Assembly: GCA_028064945.1 (NCBI GenBank)
Contig: JAPTWQ010000012.1
Span: 1-32,734 of the forward strand
Length of the DNA stretch: 32,734 bases
Reading direction: 5' to 3'
Source of the DNA: Nitrospiraceae bacterium
GTDB taxonomy: Bacteria; Nitrospirota_A; Leptospirillia; Leptospirillales; Leptospirillaceae
The position numbers were made by a program, and so were the translations under genes. The notes below the pieces were generated by a model. It ran no database searches and was not told the origin of the DNA. It saw nothing but the letters and a program-made list of their open reading frames with translations. Position 1 is the stretch's first letter. Each line of letters begins with the position of its first letter. Below are positions 1 to 7,745 of this stretch, piece after piece.

Positions 1-2
1 AG

Positions 3-1097
3 GATCCCAGAGAAACCCTCGTTCTGACCGGGACCCACGGAGCCCGGAAAGCGGTGAACGAAAATGTCCGGAAAGCTTTGGGGTTCGCCGGAAAAGGCCA
101 CGAGTTCATTCGCTTTGAGGCGGGGGATTTCACCGAAGCCCAGAAGAAGCGGATCGATGCCTATGAGGCCGGACAGACCGTGCAGTTCGGGAAAGACTAC
201 CGATCGATGACCGTCAAATCCGGAGAGATTGGCCATGTCGAGGCCGTGGACCAGGAAAACGGCACCGTCGTCCTGAAAATGGAGGACGGACGGTTCACAA
301 CCATGACTCCTCGGGAATTGTCCGGCAAGGGGCATGAGATCGGACGGCTTGAGCAGATCGAGCTGGCGGAGGGGGACCGGATCCGGATAACGGGGAACGA
401 ACTCAAAAAGGAGGGGATCACCAACGGAATGCGCGGTGTGGTGATGGAATCGAAGCATGATTCGTTAAGGATCCGCCTGGACAACGGGAAGGACTTCGAG
501 CTCAAACCTGGCCATCGTCCCGTCGAGATCGACCATGGCTACGCCCAGACCGGGCACAGCGCCCAGGGACTGGGGGCCGGGACCGTCATTCTGGATCTTC
601 CGTCGAATTCCCAGACCCTGAACAGGAGATCCTTCTACACCAACCTGACCCGGACCAAGGGGGTGGTGGTGGCCTTCACCGACGACCGGGAAAAGTTGAC
701 CGGAGCGGTGACGCGCGAAAAGGACAAGACCATGGCGCTGGACGTGGAGAAGGAGGTTCAGGAGAAAAAGCGGGAGAGAAAGACGAAGAACCTTCCCGAC
801 GAGCTTCGGTTCGGGGAAACTCCCGAACAAACGAAAGCCCGTTTCGAAAGGGGAGGGATCGACCCGATCCCCCCCGGACAAGGGAAAAAGAAGACTCCGG
901 GAGAAGAGAAGACGACGGAGATGAAGAAGGAGGAGAGGAAAGAGGAAATAATGTCGAAGGAACGGGAACGCTCCCGGGAGAAAGAGCGCGAGAGGTCCGG
1001 GGAGTTCCAGGAGAAACGGCAGGAAAAAGAGCCGGAGAAAAAGAAAGAGGCGCCCCGGTTAGAGCGACAGAGGGGCCGGGACGGGATGGGATTTTGA
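3..1097 (+). CDS. TraI/TrwC-type conjugative relaxase-helicase, C-terminal part (5' end outside window)
   Basis: The frame is open from base 3 and has no convincing start in the window, so this is the 3' part of a larger gene. The visible start of the fragment (ETLVLTGTHGARKAVNENVR) and the later segment GYAQTGHSAQGL followed by FYTNLTRTKG are typical of the C-terminal helicase lobe of MobF relaxases of the TrwC/TraI class, which nick oriT and unwind the transferred strand. After about residue 240 the protein becomes a highly charged Lys/Glu/Arg-rich tail, likely disordered, as is common in these proteins. No relaxase domain is visible because the 5' part is missing. A small gene follows 25 nt downstream. 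The assignment to the MobF class is good; plasmid lineage cannot be told. Confidence 0.8.
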   Translation, partial: DPRETLVLTGTHGARKAVNENVRKALGFAGKGHEFIRFEAGDFTEAQKKRIDAYEAGQTVQFGKDYRSMTVKSGEIGHVEAVDQENGTVVLKMEDGRFTTMTPRELSGKGHEIGRLEQIELAEGDRIRITGNELKKEGITNGMRGVVMESKHDSLRIRLDNGKDFELKPGHRPVEIDHGYAQTGHSAQGLGAGTVILDLPSNSQTLNRRSFYTNLTRTKGVVVAFTDDREKLTGAVTREKDKTMALDVEKEVQEKKRERKTKNLPDELRFGETPEQTKARFERGGIDPIPPGQGKKKTPGEEKTTEMKKEERKEEIMSKERERSREKERERSGEFQEKRQEKEPEKKKEAPRLERQRGRDGMGF

Positions 1098-1122
1098 GCA
1101 ACTTTCGATAAGGAGAAAAGCC

Positions 1123-1293
1123 ATGATCGACGCATCGATGCTGCTTCACATGATTTCGGCCCTGGACACCCTGGAAAAACTGATCCCGGCGGAGGACGCC
1201 GGGGAATACGCGGTCAAGAAACGGGAATGGGAGGCCCTCAAAAAAGCCTGCTGGTCCGAATACCGGGCCAGAGAAAGGGGGCTTGGATACTGA
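1123..1293 (+). CDS. small acidic hypothetical protein downstream of relaxase
   Basis: This 56-residue ORF starts MIDASMLLHMISALDTLEKL and ends with a charged helix (KKREWEALKKACWSEYRARE). The start ATG is preceded by AAGGAG at a good distance, and the gene lies 25 nt behind the relaxase, so it is probably co-transcribed. It looks like a two-helix protein with one Cys and no membrane segment. I do not recognise a family. Small genes in this position often encode relaxosome accessory factors, but nothing in the sequence shows that here. Confidence 0.55.
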   Translation: MIDASMLLHMISALDTLEKLIPAEDAGEYAVKKREWEALKKACWSEYRARERGLGY

Positions 1294-1352
1294 AATGGCC
1301 TCCGTATCCCCCAGAACGAAGGTTCTTCTTAGGGTCCTCCACTGATTGAGGA

Positions 1353-1445
1353 CCAATGTCCTGGCCGATTTTTTGAGGGGCATGACCCTCAGGAGACCCT
1401 CGGCCGGATCCGGCCGGGGACCCTCAGAAGGGTCCTCCTGAGCGC
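1353..1445 (+). repeat. 93-bp direct repeat, copy 1
   Basis: This copy runs from CCAATGTCC to CCTGAGCGC and matches 1564-1656 at equal length with scattered mismatches. It contains the palindrome CGGCCGGATCCGGCCG and the hairpin GGACCCT-CAGA-AGGGTCC. The last 27 bases before its end are almost identical between the copies. Confidence 0.8.
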
Positions 1446-1563
1446 AGGAATTATTTTTTTACTTTGGTCATCTCTCTGAAAAGCCAATTTTCTGGTACTC
1501 TCCAAAATGCAGGAACGCTCTTCTGACCCTCCTTTGAATCGAGGACCCTTCTTTCTCCCCCGG

Positions 1564-1656
1564 CCAATGTCCATGGCGATTTTTCTAGGGTCATGCCCCT
1601 TCGGAGACCCCCGGCCGGATCCGGTCCAAGACCCTCAGAAGGGTCCTCCTGAGCGC
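1564..1656 (+). repeat. 93-bp direct repeat, copy 2
   Basis: This is the second copy of the repeat at 1353-1445, in the same orientation 211 bp downstream. The central palindrome is imperfect here (CGGCCGGATCCGGTCC). The AGGGTCC half of the terminal hairpin is kept and faces GACCCT. Confidence 0.8.
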
Positions 1657-1928
1657 GGGGGGCATCTGAGGGGCCGCCCCTCGCCCGGACGGCACGCACT
1701 CTGGATTTTCTCCCACCCCGAGAGGGTGCGTGCTGTGTTAGATCCCAAAGGGGAGTTCGGGGCACCGCCCCGAGCTCTTCGGTCCAACGGGAAACGCCCG
1801 GGTCCCGGCGACCTCTTTCCGGTCGGTCCGGGGGCGAGGTTGTTGCCCCGAAAAAAGAGTGCGAGAAAATGTGTGTCTCGCCCCCGCTCCAAAAAACGGC
1901 TCCTGGCCCCCGGTGGGCAGAAATCCGA

Positions 1929-1965
1929 AGCGGGGATTTCGGCCCGTCCGGAGCGCTGGCGCCGG
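1929..1965 (+). repeat. 37-bp perfect direct repeat, left copy (partner at 9571)
   Basis: This segment, beginning AGCGGGGATTTCGGCCCGTC and ending CTGGCGCCGG, occurs again base for base at 9571-9607. The flanks of the two copies differ. The two copies bracket about 7.6 kb carrying the sigma-54/GIY-YIG, c-di-GMP, fliM, motB and phosphoesterase genes. Confidence 0.85.
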
Positions 1966-2163
1966 ATCCGGAGGACCAGCGATGCGCACGGGGACCCCAC
2001 GAGTCCCGGTGTCGCGAGCGGAAGGCGGCAAGCCGGAGCAGGGCGGGGGGGATACGGTTTTGACCATCCTTCGAGGATGGAACATAATTGATCAAGGAAA
2101 TAGGGCCAAAGTTTTGGATTCTAAGGGGTAGTTAGTGTTTGAATTGAAATTTTCCAGTCACAA

Positions 2164-2556
2164 CCTCCACCAGAGGTGGAGGCTTGAAAAAGAGTGTGGG
2201 CCGCTCAAAGCGGCATGTTCAAAAGATCATCCGCCCCCCAAAGGGGGGCACGGAGGGTTGACGACTATGATCAGCCGCATCTTCGGGGCCTGTCGCCTTC
2301 CGAGTCAACACGGAATCCGTGGGTATACGAGTTCTCGATCTTTTTTGCTCTCTGTTGTACACCACAGCGCCTGTCAACCGGTCGTTCCGGCATGCCCAGG
2401 TCCAGACGAACCTTCTTTCCGCCAACGTTCGAAGGGTTTGCGACGGCATTCTTTCCGGATCTCGTCCGCTTCGCAATCCCTTCTCCTTCGAGTTCCGGCG
2501 GACTCCGCCATTCCCGGAATTCTCAAAGTTTGTGAGTCCCCCACCTGAGGTGGGGG
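2164..2556. mobile_element. hairpin-bounded remnant, possibly IS200/IS605-derived
   Basis: Two matching hairpins bound the segment: CCTCCACC-AGA-GGTGGAGG at 2164-2182 and CCCCCACC-TGA-GGTGGGGG at 2538-2556. Two more strong stem-loops lie inside near the left end: GCCGCT-CAA-AGCGGC at 2200-2214 and GCCCCCC-AAA-GGGGGGC at 2233-2249. Subterminal hairpins at both ends without inverted repeats are typical of IS200/IS605 elements and their non-autonomous derivatives. No intact TnpA or TnpB is present. The interior on the minus strand looks like decayed coding sequence of a family I cannot identify. The element type is inference; the hairpins are seen directly. Confidence 0.45.
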
Positions 2557-2575
2557 TTTACCCAGGGGAAATTAC

Positions 2576-2650
2576 ATGGATATTTTGTCTCACCTTCGTG
2601 ATCTCTTCCGATCCGCTCCATTTTCAGGTCCCCAACGGTCTTTTCCATGA
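2576..2650 (+). CDS. possible 24-residue leader ORF
   Basis: ATG 2576 is preceded by AGGGGA and opens a 24-codon frame (MDILSHLRDLFRSAPFSG...) that ends 19 nt before the well-placed ATG at 2670. It may be a leader peptide for the sigma-54-like gene, or chance. No family can be given. Confidence 0.2.
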   Translation: MDILSHLRDLFRSAPFSGPQRSFP

Positions 2651-2669
2651 CGTGCAACAGGAGCTTTCC

Positions 2670-3870
2670 ATGAAATTTTCCCTCAAATTTCTCCGTGAAC
2701 AGAGCCGTCAATAAACGACTTGATCCTTCTCTCTTGGGAACCATCCTTCTGGCCCGGATTCTAGAACTCCCTCTCAAGAAGTTCGAGCGCTACGTCGAAA
2801 CCCTCGATTCGGATCCGTCACTTCCCCGTCTTGCCGGTTTTGTTGAGTCAGGATATCTGAAGGGGGCAACCCTCGTTTCGCTTCCTCCCTCCGATGTTTT
2901 TGCCAGCGGAGAAATCCTCTCGAACGGAATTTATCCTGTCTTTCTCTATCATAGAGTCTGCTGCATCCGGGAATATCGCTTCGATGATGTCGGAATGAAG
3001 ACATTTCTCCGGGACGGGAGCGGCAACGAGGATCTCCGCAAGGTCGTCCGGAGGCTCCGCCTCGTGAATACCCGCAACCGCCTGGCCCAGGCTCTGGTCG
3101 AGCATCTTCTCCGGGAGCAGGCGGACTTTCTTGTCTCCGGAAGTCCCGTCCGACTCCGGCCCCTGACTCAGGCGGACGTGTCCCGCGCCCTTTCCTCGGC
3201 ACCCTCCCCTTTGGGCCGCCTCGATCCGAGCCGGCTGTCTCGTCTTCTTCGACATTTCCCCGTTGTTTTCCCGGATGGGCGTGTTCGTCCTCTGGGAGAT
3301 CTCTGCCCCAGCCGGAGGGATGTCTGTTGCCATTTCGTCGACCACGTGATAAAAAATGAGAAAATGCTGATGCATGAGGGGCTCCTCCCGGCCCCCCTTT
3401 CCGATGGGGAGATGGCCCGGCATGTGGAGGAGGCCTTCGGTGTTTGTCTCTCCCGGAGAACGATCTCCCGGCTCCGACGTGTCTTGGGCATTCCGGCGAA
3501 AGAGGGGCGCGTCGCGGAGGAAAACTACCGGGAGGCGACGGGCGATTTCTCGTTGCCGCTTCCGCTGACGCCTCCTTCTGTCCGGGAGACGGTTCCCGAG
3601 ATGTCCGGAGTCTACGAAATTCGCTCCTTTCTCCCTGGAGTTCCGGAAGAGGTCGTCTATATCGGATCGGCCGCCAATCTCAAACGGCGCCTGTCCTACC
3701 ATCTTTATGTGTCCGGAGGCAGCCCTTGCCTCCGGGACAAGATTTCCGCCGGAGCGCGCTTTCGCTACCGCATTTTCAAGGAGGACTGGCGGACCCAGGA
3801 ACGTCTTCTTTATCGGGCCTTTCTGAACACCTTCGGAAGGCCCCCGGACTGCAACAGGGTGAGCCCTTAG
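2670..3870 (+). CDS. sigma-54 (RpoN)-like protein fused to a GIY-YIG nuclease, apparent frameshift near the start
   Basis: The main frame runs from GTG 2695 to 3870 (391 residues). Its N-terminus resembles sigma-54 region I (LDPSLLGTILLARILELPLK, then DSDPSL). Next come RNRLAQALVEHLLREQADFL and RLRPLTQADVSRAL, which match the helices before and within the sigma-54 DNA-binding domain. LSDGEMARHVEEAF and SRRTISRLRRVLGIP follow; the latter resembles the RpoN box. Residues about 300-391 form a GIY-YIG nuclease with GVYEIR, VYIGSAANLKRRL, Glu in QERLLYRAF and Asn in DCNR all present. GTG 2695 lacks a ribosome site. ATG 2670, in another frame, has AGGAG 6 nt upstream and gives MKFSLKFLREQSRQ before a TAA; this also resembles an RpoN N-terminus, so a +1 shift near 2712 would restore a full protein. 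Such a fusion is not a standard family. Its function is unknown. Confidence 0.7.
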
Positions 3871-3907
3871 GACTTGCCTCGGCTCGCTCTCCCTGCCCCT
3901 TGCCTTT

Positions 3908-6550
3908 GTGGAGGACCCATGGACAGGTTTTTGCGCAAGCAAGCAAGCAAGCAAGCAAGCCCGGTCGGAGACGGACGACCCCATGTCCGTAGACCCGTCT
4001 TCGTCTGTCGGCGCTCCTCCGGAATTTGATCCCGACGGATCCGATCCTCTTCGCTGGCTTCACTTTTTCGGGTTTACGGAAGACGACCGATTCCGCCTTC
4101 TGTCGCTCCATCCGTCCTTCTCCTCTGTCCAGCCGGATCTCGTTGACTCCTTCATTCGGCACTTGTCCTCCTTTGGACCGACCCATGCCCGGCTTCCCTC
4201 CGAGTCCGCCCGTCTTGATCATTTCAAGACTGTCCTGACCGAGTACTTCAATCATCTGACCTCGGGCCGCTACGATGACGACTACATCCGCTCCCGCCAG
4301 CGCGTGGGATGTCTCCATGTGGAAATGAGGACCCCGCCTGTCTGGTACCTCGGAGCGTGGACCCGTTATTTGTCCTCTCTTTTGGAGCGAGGAATTCCGT
4401 TTTTGCCGGGTCATGATCTTCGGGAGTCTTCCGAGGCCTTCGGGTCTTTTCTCAAGATTGTCTTTTTCGATATTGCCCTGACCCTGGAGGCCTATTTCGG
4501 GGAAACTCTCCACAAAGCCCGACTTCTTGGAGAGTACGATGACAAGCTTCTGAAACATCTCCCCGACGGACTCCTTCTTTTGGGGGCCGACCACACGATC
4601 CTGTCGGCCAACCCCGCCTTTTTTCGGCAATTTGACCTGACGAGCAACACGGTCCTGGGCCGTCCGCTCCTGTCCATTCTTCCCTCCGAAGAACTGGACG
4701 CGGCTCTCAAGGACGTCCAAAAGACGGGAACGCTTCGGCGGACACTCGAGATTTCTCCGAGGGGGCGGGGCCATTCCCAGGTCCCCCATCCGGTGCGTCT
4801 CACTCTCACCCAGATTCGCCCGACCGAGGAGGTCCAGACTCTGGCCCTCTTCGAGGATCTGAGCCTTGAGCAGGCCCTTCGCATCCAGGCGGAAGGAGTC
4901 GAGCGACGCTTCGTGACCGTTGCGGAAACGGCTCTCTCCGGAATCATCCTTGTCGACTCCTCGGGGATGGTTCTCTATTTCAATGCCGCCGCCGAGCGGA
5001 TTTTCGGAATACGCCGATCCCGAATCCAGGGACAGGCCCTCGCGCGGCTTCTCCCCCACCTTTCCTTCGCGTCCTTGTCCTCGGGCGCGGACTCTCAGGG
5101 AGTCGTCCTGGAGACCCAGGGCTGCCGCGAGGATGGCATCACCTTTCCGGTGGAGGTCTCCGCCAGCCGCTTCCAGGATGGCGCCGCCTCCTTCGTCACC
5201 CTCGTCCTTCGGGATCTGACCGAACAAAAGGAGTTCGAGTCCCGCCTACTCCAGGTGGCACACACCGATCCCCTGACGGGGCTCCCCAACAGGACCGCCC
5301 TTGTCGACCGTCTCTCCCGTCTCCTTGGTTCTTCGGAGTCTCTCCCCGCCAAGGGAGGGGCGCTCCTCTATCTCGATCTGGACCGATTCAAGGGAATCAA
5401 CGACTCATTGGGCCACGATCGAGGAGACGACCTCATTCGGGAGGTCGGAAAGCGCTTGTCTTCGTGCGTCCGGCGAAGCGATTTCGTCGCCCGGACCGGC
5501 GGGGACGAATTCATGGTGATCCTGGAAGGGCTGAGCAATCGGGAGGACGTCCGGAAAGTGGCCGAGACGATCCTCGACGAGGTGGCTCGTCCCTTCGACT
5601 TCGATCCGGCCCCGGTTTTCGTGAATGCCAGCATCGGAATGGTCGTCTGGCCGGAGGATGGAAAGAGCGTCGACTTTTTGCTTCGGCGGGCCGATATTGC
5701 CATGTACCGCGCCAAGGAGATCGGACAAGCCGCCGTCGCCTATTCCGAAGAAGACGGACAGAAAGGCCGCCGGCGGTACGAGACGGAACGGGAGCTCCGG
5801 CGGGCTCTCGAAAACAATGAATTCGTGCTGTATTTCCAGCCCCAGGTGGACCTGTCCGCGCGCCGCCTGGTGGGGGCGGAAGCCCTCATTCGCTGGAATC
5901 ATCCCGAGCGCGGACTCGTTTCCCCCGACCAGTTCATCCCGGTCGCCGAAAGCTCGGGGCTCATTGTCGCCATTGGCACCTGGGTCATCGAGGAGGCGTG
6001 CCGCCAGTTGATGCATTGGAAAAACTCCGGAACGCCTCCCTTTCGACTCACGGTCAACGTGTCCGGGCGGCAATTCGAGCGGGGAAGTCTCGCCGACATC
6101 ATAAAGGCGGCCCTGGAGAGGTCAGGGGCCGAAGGACGGCTCCTGGAAGTGGAAATCACGGAAAGCATCCTGATGACCCGCTCCCAGACGACCGCCGTTC
6201 TCCAGGAGCTGTCCGCCTTGGGAGTCCGCACCTCCATCGACGATTTCGGGACGGGGTACTCAAGCCTCTCCTATCTCACCCGTCTTCCCGTCTACAAGCT
6301 CAAGATCGATCGCTCCTTCGTCACGACCCTTTCGTCGGACCCGAACGTGCGGGCCATCACCACCGCCATCATCACCATGTCCTCCGCCCTGGGGCTCCGG
6401 ACGATCGCCGAAGGCGTGGAAACGCGCGAACAGCTCGACATCCTCAAAAAACTCGGATGCCATGAGATACAGGGCTACTACTTCAGTCCGCCTCTACCTG
6501 TCGAGGACTTTTCCCGCTGGATGGCCTCCCCTTTTCCCGCGAAGATCTAG
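3908..6550 (+). CDS. globin-coupled PAS-PAS-GGDEF-EAL c-di-GMP enzyme, candidate phase-variable
   Basis: The 880-residue frame from GTG 3908 encodes a soluble cyclic-di-GMP turnover protein. Residues about 45-190 match the globin-coupled sensor fold: VGCLHVEM holds the likely proximal haem His at residue 137, followed by WYLGAWTRY. Two PAS-like domains follow (about 215-330 and 335-445). The GGDEF domain (about 455-615) has an intact GGDEF at 531 and an RRSD inhibitory site five residues before it. The EAL domain (about 630-870) keeps EALIRW, NVSGRQF, EITES, DDFGTGYSSL, KIDRSFV and EGVET, so both activities are possible. GTG 3908 has no ribosome site and ATG 3983 (codon 26) only a distant one; the best start, ATG 3919 behind GGAGG, is out of frame because of the GCAA tract. 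The gene lies 37 nt behind the sigma-54/GIY-YIG gene. Oxygen sensing is inferred from the fold. Confidence 0.85.
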   Translation: MEDPWTGFCASKQASKQARSETDDPMSVDPSSSVGAPPEFDPDGSDPLRWLHFFGFTEDDRFRLLSLHPSFSSVQPDLVDSFIRHLSSFGPTHARLPSESARLDHFKTVLTEYFNHLTSGRYDDDYIRSRQRVGCLHVEMRTPPVWYLGAWTRYLSSLLERGIPFLPGHDLRESSEAFGSFLKIVFFDIALTLEAYFGETLHKARLLGEYDDKLLKHLPDGLLLLGADHTILSANPAFFRQFDLTSNTVLGRPLLSILPSEELDAALKDVQKTGTLRRTLEISPRGRGHSQVPHPVRLTLTQIRPTEEVQTLALFEDLSLEQALRIQAEGVERRFVTVAETALSGIILVDSSGMVLYFNAAAERIFGIRRSRIQGQALARLLPHLSFASLSSGADSQGVVLETQGCREDGITFPVEVSASRFQDGAASFVTLVLRDLTEQKEFESRLLQVAHTDPLTGLPNRTALVDRLSRLLGSSESLPAKGGALLYLDLDRFKGINDSLGHDRGDDLIREVGKRLSSCVRRSDFVARTGGDEFMVILEGLSNREDVRKVAETILDEVARPFDFDPAPVFVNASIGMVVWPEDGKSVDFLLRRADIAMYRAKEIGQAAVAYSEEDGQKGRRRYETERELRRALENNEFVLYFQPQVDLSARRLVGAEALIRWNHPERGLVSPDQFIPVAESSGLIVAIGTWVIEEACRQLMHWKNSGTPPFRLTVNVSGRQFERGSLADIIKAALERSGAEGRLLEVEITESILMTRSQTTAVLQELSALGVRTSIDDFGTGYSSLSYLTRLPVYKLKIDRSFVTTLSSDPNVRAITTAIITMSSALGLRTIAEGVETREQLDILKKLGCHEIQGYYFSPPLPVEDFSRWMASPFPAKI
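3935..3960 (+). repeat. tetranucleotide repeat (GCAA)6GC, candidate slippage tract
   Basis: Six and a half GCAA units lie just behind the ribosome site GGAGG (3910-3914) and ATG 3919. No reading frame of the repeat contains a stop. In this sequence ATG 3919 reads through the tract into TGA 4027-4029. Removal of one unit, or gain of two, would join ATG 3919 in frame to the GGDEF-EAL protein. Confidence 0.85.
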
Positions 6551-6608
6551 ATCCCTCTTTTTTACCGGTATCATATTCGATTAATATTAATAAAAGTGAT
6601 GTTTTTAT

Positions 6609-6636
6609 TTGACAATCCGGATTGTTGGGGTAGATT
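6609..6636 (+). promoter_or_regulatory. sigma-70-type promoter with palindromic operator for fliM-motB
   Basis: TTGACA (6609-6614) and TAGATT (6631-6636) are 16 bp apart. The spacer overlaps a perfect 14-bp palindrome, ACAATCCGGATTGT, at 6612-6625, placed where a repressor would block polymerase. The surrounding sequence is AT-rich, unlike the coding regions. fliM begins 65 nt downstream. Confidence 0.6.
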
Positions 6637-6701
6637 GAAAATATCGAATTATTTAAACTGTCAAACCTGTCGAGAGATTCCTTTGGAAGGGGCCGGGCCT
6701 C

Positions 6702-7724
6702 ATGGCTGACAACATTCTGTCCCAGGACGAAGTCAACGCCCTCCTGCGCGGCCTTGTTTCCGGAGAAGTGGAGACAAAACCGCCCGAAGATTCCGGCACA
6801 CCCTCCGGAAAAACGCCTCGAGAGTACAATCTCGCCAGCCAGGAGCGGGTGATCCGGGGCCGCATGCCGACCCTTGAGATCGTCAACGAGCGCTTTTCCC
6901 GATTTTTTCAGGTCTCGCTCTCCTCCCTTTTGCGAAAGTCGGCCGAATTCTCTCCCGTGGTCACCGAAATGATCAAATACGGAGAATTCATCAAGAAGGT
7001 GCCGCTGCCCTCCAACATCAACATCCTCCGGCTCGAGCCCATGAAGCGGAACTTCCTCTTCATCCTCGACGCCCGGCTGGTCTTTCTGCTGGTCGAGCAC
7101 CTCTTCGGGGGGATCGGCCGGGGGCACGTGAAGGTGGAAGGCCGCGACTTTTCCCCCATTGAAAACCGGATCTCCCGGAACGTGCTCTCCCTGGCGATGG
7201 GGGATTTCGAGCGGGCCTGGGCTCCCGTCCATCCGGTGGCGGCGACCTATATCCGCTCCGAGGTCAACCCCCAGTTCTCGGCGATCGTCTCGCCCACGGA
7301 ACAGGTCATTTCGCTGACTTATCACCTTGAGATCGATGGACAGGGTCGTCCGGTCTACCTGTGTATTCCCTATTCCACCGTGGAGTCGATCAAGGAAAAG
7401 CTTTATACGGGCTTTCAAAGCGACCAGTACGAAGTGGACCACCATTGGATCACCCGCTACCAGTCCCAGCTTCTTAATGTCCCTGTGAGGCTTGTGGCCG
7501 AACTGGGACGAGGGACGGTGCGTCTCTCCGAGGCCCTTCGGTGGAAACCGGGAGACATTGTGCCCTTCGATCGCCATGGAGACGATCCGATCGATCTTCG
7601 AGTGGAAGGGGCGGTACGCTTTCGTGGACAGGCGGGACGTTTCCGGAGCAATCGGGCGGTTCGGATCACGGAGCGGGTCTTTCCGGACCTCTCCGGTCTT
7701 CGGAAGGACGAGGAGGACTCCTAG
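6702..7724 (+). CDS. fliM: flagellar motor switch protein FliM
   Basis: This 340-residue protein has the usual FliM length and architecture. The N-terminal MADNILSQDEVNALLRGL is the CheY-P-binding motif; the middle domain includes ERFSRFFQVSLSSLLRKSAEF and the C-terminal SpoA/FliN-like domain begins around residue 250 (VRLVAELGRGTVRLSEAL, then GDIVPFDR). FliM sits in the cytoplasmic C-ring and controls rotation direction. The start ATG follows a GGAAGG about 12 nt upstream. It is separated by its own promoter from the c-di-GMP gene and is followed 21 nt later by a stator gene. No other flagellar genes are in the window, so this is an orphan pair in a mobile-element setting. Confidence 0.93.
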   Translation: MADNILSQDEVNALLRGLVSGEVETKPPEDSGTPSGKTPREYNLASQERVIRGRMPTLEIVNERFSRFFQVSLSSLLRKSAEFSPVVTEMIKYGEFIKKVPLPSNINILRLEPMKRNFLFILDARLVFLLVEHLFGGIGRGHVKVEGRDFSPIENRISRNVLSLAMGDFERAWAPVHPVAATYIRSEVNPQFSAIVSPTEQVISLTYHLEIDGQGRPVYLCIPYSTVESIKEKLYTGFQSDQYEVDHHWITRYQSQLLNVPVRLVAELGRGTVRLSEALRWKPGDIVPFDRHGDDPIDLRVEGAVRFRGQAGRFRSNRAVRITERVFPDLSGLRKDEEDS

Positions 7725-7745
7725 GGGGATCGAGGGAGGAACATC

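Larger units (their letters stand above)
1294..2134. other. gene-free, palindrome- and repeat-rich region downstream of the relaxase
   Basis: I see no credible gene here. Long open frames on both strands are GC-rich shadows without start signals or family motifs. The region holds two 93-bp direct repeats, a perfect 16-bp palindrome CGGCCGGATCCGGCCG at 1400-1415, repeated GGACCCT/AGGGTCC hairpins, and one arm of a 37-bp repeat shared with base 9571. It could hold a transfer or replication control site; that is inference. Confidence 0.5.

Noticed and set aside
1451..2095. Long open frames on both strands of the gene-free region (up to 214 codons)
   Set aside because: They overlap one another in several frames, run through direct repeats and palindromes, lack ribosome sites and show no family pattern; high GC alone explains them.
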